64,000 bases of DNA from Adiantum capillus-veneris. Lineage: Eukaryota; Streptophyta; Polypodiopsida; Polypodiales; Pteridaceae. The notes under the pieces are model-generated. The model saw only the letters and a list, made by a program, of their open reading frames with translations, was not told the DNA's origin and ran no database searches. Location of the stretch: assembly GCA_014529385.2 (NCBI GenBank), contig CM043953.1, forward strand, positions 79,472,338 to 79,536,337, written 5' to 3'. Shown one piece after another: positions 53,866-64,000 of this stretch (positions are counted from its first letter, which is position 1; each line of letters opens with the position of its first letter). Both the position numbers and the translations under genes were made by a program.

Positions 53866-54785
53866 TTAATTAAGGCTACCCTTCTTGTATGCGTGTGGTT
53901 CTTTAGGTTCATCATCCCAAGACCTCCAAAATATACAAGTATTTTTAGTTCTCAAAATAAAATAAAGCATCCAGAATCTCATGAACACTAGACAGATGTG
54001 CATCCTCTCATCAAAATGAGAGACACACCCAAATATGAGTTGAAATTTAGACACTTTAATATGGAATGCATTATACCAAATATCTTGCAAGCATTTCCAC
54101 CATTGCTTCACCAAGGGACAATTACGTAATAGATGCTTAGCTATCTTTTTTGCTTTACATCTTGGGCATTGACCATTAGACATATTGTTTTCGTGCAGTA
54201 AGCCTGCGAGTGAAAGGGATCTAGGGAGAACTCTTCATTAAAACAATTTGTCTTGAGAGAGCAAGGTAGCTCCCACCAGGCTTCAAGTTTGAGTATCCGC
54301 CATTGTTGAGAGAAAAGAAAAGTCAATGTTCAATTCCAATTGTGGCTGATCTCTGAGCCTAAGTATCCACTATTGTTCAGAGAAAAGAGAAGTCCATGTT
54401 CAATTGCATCTATGGCTGATCTCTGACATTGGCAACATTACTTCATACTAGAACTTCTAGTAGGAGGTGTCCACCAATTTTCTTCTGAAGCTAGAAAGGT
54501 GTAATCTCTGCATCTATCTATAGTAACCATGTTACAAGGGATGCCAAGTTGGAAATGTGAGCACATACCTAATCCCAAGCTGTCCTCTGACCGTTCCCAA
54601 GTCTAAATTGTCTCTTGGCAATCGTAAAGCAATATAACTGCTGTTAGAGTCAAAACATTATTGAATTGAGCAAAAACACTTTTAAAGAGGACAAGGACTT
54701 TCTTTCAAGGAGGATAAGGATTTTTCTAGATGCAAATGCAATTTTGCTGCCAAAGAAAACAGAGATAGGTGTGCCATACATTTTA
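53866..54785 (-). pseudogene. L1-type LINE relic, 3' part (RT end and zinc-binding domain)
   Basis: On the minus strand: FGSKIAFASRKILILLERKS (54785-54650), the segment after the RT core, and later CPRCKAKKIAKHLLRNCPLV and KQWWKCLQDIW (54183-54080), the zf-RVT domain found at the C-terminus of plant L1 LINE ORF2. Stops and frame changes are frequent. It continues upstream at 56137-56650 on the other side of an inserted element. Confidence 0.72.
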
Positions 54786-56136
54786 ACACTAGAATGGTAA
54801 CCTAATAGGACATAAAAGTGTCCTTTCAGGGTTTTGGAAAAAAATTCCAAAACCATAGTAGATCCACTCATTTTGAAAAATCCTTTCATGAGCTTATATT
54901 TCAATAACTACTACATATGGAAAAAATGAATGAGAAACTTCTAATTTTTCTCATCCCTTGGTCACTACAAGCCTCCAAAGTTGATGGACCAGTGCATTTT
55001 GCCCAAAATAGCAATTTCTTACGGTTGATTGCATATAAATAAGAGTGGGGATTTTTGTAGGACCTGAGATAAAACGCCCCATTAACTTCAATGGGTTGGT
55101 GACCAAAACATATGGTTGCTTTTACCTCACTAATTTTTTTTTGGGCAAAAAAAAAGGTACAAAAAAGTTGCATTTTTGCCATTCTGCGGACCTATCATCA
55201 AAGTTTCTATAGTCACTCTCAATACAAATACTATATACATGTTTTCTTAGTTCCCTTTCGGCCTTTGGATTCAAAAGGAGCCATGGATCATGTCAAAAGG
55301 ATAATGGATCTTTTACAATTGGAACCTTGGGGGCAATGATAAAGTGCTAAATACAGCAAACATGAAAAAATTGGGTTTAGCATTATGACCTCTAGAAACC
55401 CATAGAAACTACTCAATATCTAGCCAAGTTTGTAGTCTATCATTAGATATGGTTACTACCTACAAAATACACACAATTGGCCTAAGAAACTAGCAATATT
55501 GATAAAGTTATCCTTGCTACTATAAAATGTATCGTATTCTTCAGCAAATCAAAAAACTCAACCATCATCATAGACTATGCTATATAGCATATTAGGTCCC
55601 CCAAAACTCAAGGAAGATTAGCTTTATGTTATACATTACACTTACACAATCAAAATTGAATTTGGATATCAAGAAAGCCACCAAAAAAATCATAAAAGTG
55701 CTAATTTTGGGCAAAAAACAGGATTATGCAATTCTTGTAAATTGGTCATAACTTTCAATTTTAACACTTAGCTCTCCCTACAAGCATCAAAACATGTTGA
55801 GAACTATGAAGGCCTAACCTCTAGCCATCTAAACCTCACAAACATGAAGTTTAGAGTGGTATAGTTGCCAAAAATTGAAAAAAAAGCCAAAAACAGGACC
55901 CGTTTTTTCACACAGTTTAGGTTCAAAAATGTTGTCCAAGAGTAAGGTTAATGGTGAGATCGATACTCCAAAAAAAATGCTAAGTTTTTTTCAGCTCATA
56001 AGGCAACTTTGTGGATATATAGCACTTAGAAATTCATTTTCATACTCTTCAAATAATGCAAGCAAAATGGTCACTTAACAGGACACGGAAGTGTCCAAGG
56101 ACATAAAAGTGTCCTGTTACCATTCTAGTGTTAACA
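54786..56136. mobile_element. 1.35-kb inverted-repeat element flanked by TTAA
   Basis: The left end TTAA-CACTAGAATGGTAAC and the right end GTTACCATTCTAGTG-TTAA form a 15-bp perfect terminal inverted repeat with TTAA at both sides. Next to each end lies GGACATAAAAGTGTCC, itself nearly palindromic. It splits the LINE relic. TTAA duplications are typical of piggyBac- and Kolobok-type elements. No transposase is visible inside, so it would be non-autonomous. Confidence 0.7.
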
Positions 56137-56650
56137 AGCTAATATTGTCAACATGCACAAAAACACTAGTGTCATTAGAAAATTCAAATGCCAACAGATG
56201 CTTATCTCCAATTTGCAACCCCTTGAGATGACCAAAAGCAACTTATTTCTCTAGAAAAGAATAAAGGGGATGTGTACAAAGTGCAAACAAAATTGGGCTT
56301 AGGATTGACATTCCAGCCTGACAAAATTTCCCACATGAATAATGTGAGTAAGTCTCCAATTAATAATCAACCTAGAGGTAACCCCACAATCCAACAATAG
56401 TATACATGCAGAAATCTTGGGTCCAAACCCCAATTTGAGCATCAACAGCATAATAGAGTCGCATCCGATAGTATCAAAGGTTTTGGCTAAATGTGAGCAT
56501 GTTGTCAAATATAGACCTACCTTCAATAAACTGTGGAGTTATTCTTATAGCAACAGCTTTGACCAAAATTTATACAAAGTGCACGTCATTGTGATGGGTC
56601 TCCAATCATCTAATGTAGAAGGGTAAAGCTTCTTAGCTATAAGCTTGATT
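56137..56650 (-). pseudogene. L1-type LINE relic, reverse-transcriptase core
   Basis: The minus strand reads FDTIGCDSIMLLMLKLGFGP and CGVTSRLIINWRLTHIIHVG (ORF 56526-56299), matching the L1 pattern AFDxxxWxFI...GFG...SxxVNGxL. This is followed by a decayed catalytic FSNDTSVFV in place of FADD (about 56190-56160). Frames shift and the catalytic Asp is altered. Confidence 0.8.
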
Positions 56651-57689
56651 GTTCCGTGCTTAAGGGAAAGATCCATGTGTTGATGCTTTCATACGTGGTT
56701 AATGAGAGAGTTTGTAAGATCTTTGAAAGAATCCCAAAAAGCTAGCAAGAGGGGGGGGGGGGCCGAAGAGAGTGGCTATGGCTTTTTTTCAATTTTTTTT
56801 CATATTACTAAGCTCCCCTTTTGGGGTTGGTTCTCGCGGCCAGGTTCCAAAAGCCGGCAATCATCATCATTAAAATTTGATGGCCCATTTACATATAAAC
56901 ATGGTATTTTTAGAGAATAGTGAGGATGCACATATGATTGAGTAAAGTCTACACAATTGAGATCTTTGTTTCTCTCGCTAATCCTCCTTTACAATTTGTG
57001 AGGTTGAGATGACGTTGTTCGGTTAAGACAAATACGCACGAGCAAAAGAATGTAACTTTAGCCGCATAGACATGGGGCCTTTGGTTGAGTGAATTTTGAG
57101 GGAAATTGGGCCAAAATACACACATACAAAGAATTTTACACTTTTAGACACCACAAACACCATGATTAAAGCTTATACAACTTTTACACTACAAGTTTTT
57201 TCCCTGTTTCTCTCGTTCCCTCTTGAGCCAAGATACACATCGACAACTCCCTACAACATCGTGATTCATATACATCAAGCTTATGCAACTTTTACACTAG
57301 AAGCTTTCTCCCTCAGTAAGTCTATTGAGACATTACGGGTCTATTTGTACTTTCATTAATTAATTTCCAAGCTTGATTCATATTGGAATCATGAATTCAA
57401 AAGCAAAAGCCATCCTCCATGTCACAGACATGTAGCCCCCTTTGGACCATGGAATCTGTAATCGCCATTCACCATGGAGGCTCCCCTACATCGCGATGGC
57501 GGTTGCCTTCTCCCCTCGTTGACTGTGGCCCAAGCCCAGAGCAAACCGGACGGCCAACCCCACCACCCCTCCCCGCTCCTTGCTCCTCCCAACTCAGTCG
57601 CCTTTGCATCCAATGATTCTCGGCTCTCTTGCCTCTCAGATGAAGATGGCAGCGCTGCCCCTACCTCAGTGTTCACGATCAGAAACGCC

Positions 57690-57690
<1 letters not shown>
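56651..57690. other. No gene seen
   Basis: AT-rich with a G12 run (about 56750-56762), then a GC-rich segment 57,420-57,690 with overlapping ORFs on both strands that run into the microsatellite and show no motif. Confidence 0.4.

Positions 57691-57691
<1 letters not shown>

Positions 57692-57740
<49 letters not shown>
57692..57740 (+). repeat. (TC)24 microsatellite
   Basis: Pure TC run. Confidence 0.97.
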
Positions 57741-57743
<3 letters not shown>

Positions 57744-59400
57744 TTCCGTTCTTGCTCACATGCCGCTCTACAAATCACCTCCTGCGCATATGTGGCTTGG
57801 CCTTGCCCCCTCATATAGAAAACACCATTGCTAGGGACTGCATCTCTACTCCCTTGGCTCAGACACACTATATCCAAACCGTCATGACACGCACAAAGTC
57901 ATCTTTCATCGTGACACATGGGATCTCTCTGTCCCTTTCTATCCCTCTCGCCCTTTTGGACACATGGCAGCCCTCTCTCTCTCCCTCCCCATGTGTTGCC
58001 TCTGTCTTTTTCGACCTCAAACCCACCACAACATCTCACTAGATTCCTATCAAAAGAAATGCAAAAAAGATTGTAGGGGCATATACTCCCTCTTCCTCTC
58101 GTTCTCTCTTCCTCAATCCCCTACTTTGAGTTTGCATGTAGCCTAATTTCCATGTTCTAAGTTATACCTTATGAATCTTCCCTTCCAAATGCCTTCTCTA
58201 ATTCTAAGTTCTCTAACTCTCTATCCCTTATTCTCAATATGCTCACCCTTTATCTGTACTCTATATTTTTCCCTCTTCTCTCAATTTTCCTTCCTAATTA
58301 AACTTTGACTGTTTTCTATTGGCTTCAAAGCACACATGAATGCTCTTTATTGGCTTGAAGCTCACTTGAATGCCCTCACCCTCACTGAATGCCTTCCATT
58401 GTATCTTCCTTACCGAATGTCCCTTCCGTCCTACAATTAACTACTCCATGTTTCAACAACTAAACCCCATTACAACTAGCTTAGAAACCCCATATTTATA
58501 GATCCTACCCTACCTAATCCTAGCTTATTACCCCCACATAGTCTGCATTGAAAAAACATCATGTGGGAGACATCCGAAACAATGACATGGAAGCTGCCTT
58601 CTTGACCCTCACCAAGCATGTTGCTTTGGTGCAAAACTCAACACCTTGGATCCTTGATGCATTCTTGATTTTGTAGCAAACCTCAACACCTTGGATCCTG
58701 GATGCCCCCAATTGTACCTAGCTAGGTATGTGGTGCCTCCCGAGCAGAAGCTCATGATGTTATCCATTGTATGAAAAGAAGCTCATGATGTTATGCATTG
58801 TATGAAAAAACACTGAAAAAGACTCCATTTTCCTACATGAGATAATTTCTAAATCTTCTTGTGACCCACACCAAACAAACTACTTCTTCGTGATGAATTT
58901 TTTATTCAATAGTGTGACTTCGGTGCACTACAAGGGAAGCTCCAAAAAGCATCTCACATCATCTTGCTTGCCACCATCATTGCATTGTTGAGCTTTTAAC
59001 CTCACATGTATAAATTGCCTCCACATTATAAATTTGGGTGCTCAATTAGTTGGTGCCCAAGCCCAAAGACCCTCAAAATTTGTAACGCCCACAATTTGAT
59101 CCGAATTGTCAAAACTGCTTAAAATAATGGATAACCATTGTGTCCAGAAGCCTTCATGCCCGCTTCCTTTTTGATACTCAAAGTTCAAGTGCCTTATTGA
59201 CCAAGTGCCCACAAAACCTTTATTTCAAGCACACAGAATCCCCTTTAAGCCAATCCTCGACGAAAAATTTCCAAATTTAGCTATTGTCTTGCAAAAATTA
59301 AGCAGAATATTTTCATTTTAATCTTCTTTCAATAGGTTGTCTTGAATTTCTAACCAACTCAACACTGAGATGTGACACACCTTCTCCAAACACTCGCCCT
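57741..59400. other. No gene seen
   Basis: Pyrimidine-rich to AT-rich DNA with small direct repeats (CAACACCTTGGATCCT at 58,639 and 58,686; AAGCTCATGATGTTAT at 58,748 and 58,783). No coding region is supported. Confidence 0.45.
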
Positions 59401-59494
59401 TTTTCTTTCTTTTTGGCCTGCTAAAGCATTGGCCTTAGTGTTGGGATCGTTTAGGCGTCCTAGTTCTTATGGCGTCCACGTGGAGGTTGGAGGC

Positions 59495-59745
59495 GTGCGA
59501 GGATTTGCAGAGCCTTAAAGGCTGTAAGGCAAGGCATGCGGAGCAGTCTACGACAGCGATGCTACGATGGGGCGCCAGTGGCCACCCGCCTTCTCTCACT
59601 GTATGTACATGCAGAGCAGGAGAGCCTTAAAGGCAGTCTTCGACTCTACTGTACTAGGCGAAGCGCGCAAGGGCTGCCAGCCTACCACCCGCCTTCTCTC
59701 ACTACATGCGCATGCGGAGCAGCAGAGCCTTAAAGGCAATCTACT
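59495..59745 (+). repeat. GC-rich minisatellite, about 108-bp unit
   Basis: CACCCGCCTTCTCTCACT...ATGCAGAGCAG-AGAGCCTTAA-AGGCA-TCT occurs at about 59,584 and 59,692. A partial third unit lies at 59,502 (GCAGAGCCTTAAAGGC). Confidence 0.8.
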
Positions 59746-60309
59746 AGGCGAAGGCTCGGCAATCGATGGAGCATTGGAGAGCGACTGGAAAAACTTTGTG
59801 CATTTCATTTGTTTAAGCCCTTTGATCGAGAGACTATGTCTCATCATCACTAAGATTCCCAATGTAGAAAATAGTGAGTCGTCCCCACCACGAGTAATTG
59901 CTTAACAATGCACGTGCGTGTTGTGGCTGTGAGGTTGAATGGGTAAAATTGTCATGTGATGAATTACCCCCCTTTGTGCAGGGCCTCCTTATTACCATGT
60001 CGTTTTCGATTTTGAAAGCCCTGTCAACCTCAAAAGAGAGAGAGAGAGAGAGAGAGAGAGTCTTTTAAAATGCACTTCTAGCCTATTTAAGGCTTAGAGC
60101 TTTGAGGACTCTTTGTGTCGGTGGCTTATGGTGAATAGAGAACTGAAAGTGAAATCGTGGCCATCGTTTCCAATATTAAAGAATAACAAGTATGATCTCC
60201 TCTCTTTCGATTTAATAACATGCCAACAGCGTCTCAGAAAAATGTGCCTCACCTTAATATCGTGCCGTGTTCAATTTCCAAAATGCCGGTTGAGCGGAAG
60301 GTGAAAAGG

Positions 60310-61400
60310 AGAAACTCCGCCCCAAAATAGAGAAAAATACTATAAAAAACTAAAAAAGTAACCTAATTTTCTAAATTTTGCTCTTGGCAAAAATAAGGAA
60401 AGGTATTTTGTATGTTTGGGAAAATGTTTTTTCTCGAATATTGGATGGTGTTTTCGATTTTGAAAATGATGTCAACCTCTACAATTTCCAAAATGTCGAT
60501 TAAGCGCAAGGGGAAAAGGAGAAATCCCGCCCCAAAATAGAGAAACATAGTGTAAAAACCTAAAAAAGTAAGCTAATTTTCTAAATTTTCCTCTTGGCAA
60601 AAATTAGGAAAGGCATTTTGCATCTTTGCGAAAATGTTTTCCCCCGAACATTGCATGCCGTTTTCGATTTTGAAAATGTTGTGAATCTCAAAAGGAGGAA
60701 AGTGTTTAGTTGTAGGCAGTGTTACGGAAAACTGTTCAAAAATGTTGTCAACCTCAAAAGAGAGAAAAAAAGTGTAAAAACGCAAAAAAAAAGACCTAAT
60801 TTTTCAAAATTTTCTCTCAAAAAAGTTTGTCAGGGAGAAATGTATCTTGACCTAATACCATATCGTATTCAATTTTGAAAATACTCTCAACCCTATAAAA
60901 GAGAAAGATAGTTTAAAAACCCATCAAAAAATTAGCTTAGTCTTTAAAATTTCTCGACATTTTTGACGTTCAAAATGGCATGGTGTTAACCCGAGGCACA
61001 TTTTCCCCGAATATTGCTCGGCAATCTTGAGGCTATGACACGAACATATTTCAAGAGGAAACTTCAAAAAATTAGGCTATTTTTTTAAATTTGTACACTA
61101 TTTTTGTCTATTTTGGGGCGACATTTCTCCTTTTTCCATGCCCTCAATCTGCACTTTCAAAATTGAAAACGGCACGCTATTAAGACGAGACACATTTTCC
61201 TCGGACACTAGAGAGGAATTTTAAAAAAATAGGCTACTTTACAAAATTTCAACACTATTTTTTGTCTATTCTAGGGCAAGTTTCTCCTTTTTCCCAAATA
61301 CTATCGTGCCCTCGAGCGGCATTTTTTACATTGAAACTGGCACACTATTAAGACGACACACAATTTACAACGAGCACTGTTTTTCGGAATATCCTTTTTC
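60310..61400. repeat. AT-rich repeat array of about 210 bp with inverted members
   Basis: CGCCCCAAAATAGAGAAA...TAACCTAATTTTCTAAATTTTGCTCTTGGC occurs at about 60,319 and 60,529 in direct order, with TTCGATTTTGAAAATG nearby at about 60,452 and 60,664. Reverse-complement versions (TATTTTGGGGCGACATTTCT, TTTTTAAATTTGTACACTAT) occur at 61,080-61,290. No gene is supported. Confidence 0.75.
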
Positions 61401-61724
61401 CACCAAGTGCTCAGGAAAAATCATTTTCTCGAGCATGTAAACTTCTCTTGCTGAGTTTGTCAAGAGAAAATTTTAGGCTCATTCGTTCACTATTTCTATG
61501 GTGTTCAACACATGAACATGGTGGGAACCCTAAACCATCAATACACACTTGTGCCCTAGTTCATTAATCCCTTTGAATTTGATGTCACCTGTTGCATGTG
61601 TCTAAATGTGTCAAATCCACTTATGTGTCAAATCCATTTGATAGATGTGATAGTAGCTTAGCTTTAAGACATAGTGAACGGTTAAGACATAGTGAACGGT
61701 TGAGAAAGGCAAGGGAGCTTGTTG

Positions 61725-61732
61725 TATATAAG
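61725..61732 (+). promoter_or_regulatory. Possible TATA box of the OB-fold gene
   Basis: TATATAAG in the context TTGTATATAAGTGG, about 200 bp upstream of the ATG at 61926. Confidence 0.35.
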
Positions 61733-61925
61733 TGGTCTTGTTGCTTCAAAAATTAGTTCAAAAACATCCCTCTCCCTTATTGATCCTAAGATGCTTGTGA
61801 CTCTGTGAAGTATTATTTCTATGAACTTATTCATCCTTTAGCTAAAGCATGTTCTTTACCCTTTGCTTCTTTTGAACACATCAAGTAATAATTCTGTGAA
61901 CATTATTTACCATCCTCTCTTAATA

Positions 61926-64000
61926 TGGCTTCCTCTTCTTCGTCACGAAATCCACTCGATGGGACATTACGATGGCTATGATGACAACGTCAAACCCATG
62001 TGCGATGAATCTAGTGATGTTCACTCGATGGAGTTTGAAAACGGTGACTCAATAGCTTGCTAACTTATAGAAAATGATTGATATATGCATGGCAATAATG
62101 TGATTTTCCTTTTTGTTTTTATAGAATTACACAAGATAGTGCACCGTGATACAGCTGTATCTTTTTTGGGACCCGATAGTGCCGTCGTCCTTGATTGTGT
62201 GTCTCCACTCCGCACAAGGAGTGCTTCGAGCCTACCTAAGGTTGATGTTTCTTCTTCTCTTGGTGTTGGGCCCAAATCCCTCAAGCGTGTGGAACAAAGT
62301 GGTACAATAGCACGTACACTTTCCAAGACGTACGACGCGACAACGGAACTAAGTAAAACTTGCTTGCATCGCATAGATATTCTATTGTTGTGCCGTCGTC
62401 CTTGATTGTGTGTCTCCACTCCGCACAAGGAGTGCTTCGAGCCTACCTAAGGTTGATGTTTCTTCTTCTCTTGGTGTTGGGCCCAAATCCCTCAAGCGTG
62501 TGGAACAAAGTGGTACAATAGCACGTACACTTTCCAAGACGTACGACGCGACAACGGAACTAAGTAAGACTTGCTTGCATCGCATAGATATTCTATTGTT
62601 GTATCCAACCCTTACGAGTTTTGTTTTTTGTTATGGTAGCCAAACCTTTATTGAGGGGACCACTACCTGTAGTTGCAAAAAAAGAGAGCATTGCGGAGGG
62701 TGCCAAACTAGAAGCACATATTGATACTGAGTGTTCTCATGAGAATGTAATTCCCGCTGGTTCATCTTCTCTTGTGCCTTATATTCCCACTAAGATCCCT
62801 CTATTGCGCATTGTTGACATCACTGAAACTTGTCCTCGTTTCATATTCGAGGGGTGCATACTTAACCGTTATGGAACGTACAAACAAAGCTAGAAGTCGC
62901 TAAGTATATGCGTTACCTTAAGGCAGATCTAGTTGATCCACTCAACAATGACACCATCACTTGTGCTGTTAGCGATCAATTTATTGAACAATTCATTGAC
63001 ACCCTTACTATAGGAGACTTTGTCCACATTGAGAATGTAACTGTAAAAAAACAAACTAAGTCAGATGGTTGCACATCTCCTCATGTACTATTTTTCAATG
63101 CTTCCACGGTTGTAGAAAAAACAAAGCCTTTTGAAGTTAGCCTTAGTTTCTACCCAGAGAGCAAAGTGCGTCAATTTTTGGATGAGGCACAGTCCTTGCA
63201 TGCACAAGGCACCCGTACACACTTTGGAACTGTAGCTTTTGTTGTTATACAAGGTCATGCTAGCACTTCAAAAGCTGGTCTTTCCCAAGGTAATCTTGTT
63301 GTTGCAGATGGACCAGCGGCTGAGGACCGTGCCACTGTAAGGCTTTCTTATCTTTGTGCTCCTATAGATTTTCAGCTTTCTAATATTTTTCCTCTCTTGC
63401 CATCACAGCTTAGCTTCGTGAATGAACGTAAAGACGATTACCACGCTATTTTTCGTGCTCTGGAGACCGATGTGCATCCTATGTTTGTTACACGAAACAT
63501 AGGTTCGTTCACAGGTCGAAGAATACACTCTCAGTTTTGGATATTACTATCCTAGCACACGTCAAAAGTCCTCGTCTCAAGCACACCGTTTGGAGGAAGC
63601 ATATAAGGCCCATAATCTTGATGTTGGTCACAATCAAGAAGTAAGTATTGATCTTGCTTTTTCCTTTTTCATCGCAATAACTCAAAAAAGCTCTAACTCG
63701 TCAGGTGCCTATACATAGGTAACTGGCACACTGCACTTTGTGAATGTGAACTCAATTTTGGTGGAACGTTTTTGCGGTCAATGCAAATCTACTAAGATTC
63801 ACCACCAACAAGAGGTGGACTTTTGCTCTATTTGCTCAAAATCTACAACTATTGTTTTGGTGCCCAAACTTGAAGGAAAGATTTTGGCCAACAAAGCTTC
63901 CCCAATTGATGTTTCCTTAGCGGGTGACATAGTCGACAAAGTATTGCACCTTGACAAAAACTTTGTTGACTTATATGATTCTGATGTGCTAGATGCACGT
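61926..64000 (+). CDS. RPA70-like OB-fold protein, multi-exon, partial at window end
   Basis: Probable exons: a start at 61926 (MASSSSSRNP); an exon after a TTTTTATAG acceptor at about 62124 (ELHKIVHRDT...); a 211-bp duplicated segment; an exon from about 62641 (AKPLLRGPLP to RFIFEGCILNRYGTYK); a long exon 62914-63515 (LKADLVDPLNNDTITCAV, FIDTLTIGDFVHIENVTVKK); one from 63516 (VEEYTLSFGYYYPSTRQKSS); a GT-AG intron of 78 bp (63641-63718); and an exon from 63719 with CGQC and CSIC (Cys codons 63773, 63782, 63824, 63833), a CX2C-X13-CX2C zinc ribbon. The order OB, OB, OB with zinc ribbon resembles the DNA-binding part of RPA70, so single-stranded DNA binding in the nucleus is likely. Frame changes at about 62,900 and 63,515 could be introns or mutations. 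It could also be a transposon-borne RPA-like protein. Confidence 0.6.
62181..62602 (+). repeat. 211-bp tandem duplication within the OB-fold gene
   Basis: 62181-62391 is repeated at 62392-62602 with one visible difference (A62357 against G62568). 211 is not a multiple of three, so translating both copies shifts the frame. The differing base lies in a possible splice donor (GTAAAA in copy 1, GTAAGA in copy 2). Confidence 0.95.

Noticed and set aside
57419-57877. Overlapping ORFs of 114-151 codons on both strands
   Set aside because: They owe their length to the (TC)24 tract and local GC richness. No motif, and the strands contradict each other.
62060-62585. Antisense ORF pair of 122 and 67 codons
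   Set aside because: They are the antisense of the duplicated 211-bp exon segment, identical only through the duplication.

Overview
The window looks like repeat-rich, transposon-dominated nuclear DNA of a land plant. The evidence is a chromodomain-bearing Ty3 element primed by initiator tRNA-Met, a CACTA (En/Spm) element with a TNP2-type transposase, a tRNA-Asp-like primer-binding site, an L1-type LINE, short 63-100 bp GT-AG introns and very long (GA)n/(TC)n and (TA)n microsatellites. The species cannot be named from sequence alone. No rRNA, tRNA, CRISPR or bacterial-style operon was seen.

Left third (1-23 kb), a nest at least three insertions deep. An old Ty3-type relic on the minus strand has its primer-binding site at 22.82 kb, gag at 20.7-18.34 kb and protease/pol linker at 13.0-11.37 kb. 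It is split by a CACTA element (13,093-18,329) and cut off at about 11,372 by the end of an unfamiliar DNA transposon (copy A, minus strand). Copy A is itself split, about 75 bp inside its first gene, by a very young, apparently intact 8.9-kb chromovirus (2,036-10,944; 5-bp target duplication TTGGG; LTRs differing by 3 substitutions and 1 indel).

Middle (34.9-49.6 kb), the most interesting part. A 14.7-kb element has 25-bp perfect terminal inverted repeats (34,924-34,948 and 49,575-49,599). Gene 1 (plus strand, 35.76-38.44 kb) runs in from the left end. It has an N-terminal GLLGYCK-motif domain, a coiled coil and a probable DDE-transposase-like body. Two unknown multi-exon genes, gene 2 (48.88-47.56 kb) and gene 3 (47.33-45.59 kb), run in from the right end on the minus strand. 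Between them lies a histone H3-like gene with its own TATA box. A second, shorter member of the same family (39,363-44,794, opposite orientation) has inserted into the H3 histone fold and split it. Gene-1 homology occurs three times (copies A, B, C), so this is a real repeat family, and it appears to carry a histone gene as cargo. All visible copies are damaged by stops and frameshifts.

Right third (50-64 kb). A degenerate Ty3 relic (minus, 53.2-50.5 kb) keeps gag, integrase and a chromodomain but no reverse transcriptase. An L1-type LINE relic (minus, 56.6-53.9 kb) is interrupted by a 1.35-kb TTAA-flanked inverted-repeat element. After low-complexity and minisatellite DNA, a multi-exon gene for an RPA70-like OB-fold protein (61.9 kb to beyond the window end) contains an almost perfect 211-bp tandem duplication. 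The stretches between hold microsatellites, poly-C/poly-G tracts, short tandem duplications, a palindrome array (21.2-22.3 kb) and a near-perfect 184-bp hairpin (42.2 kb).
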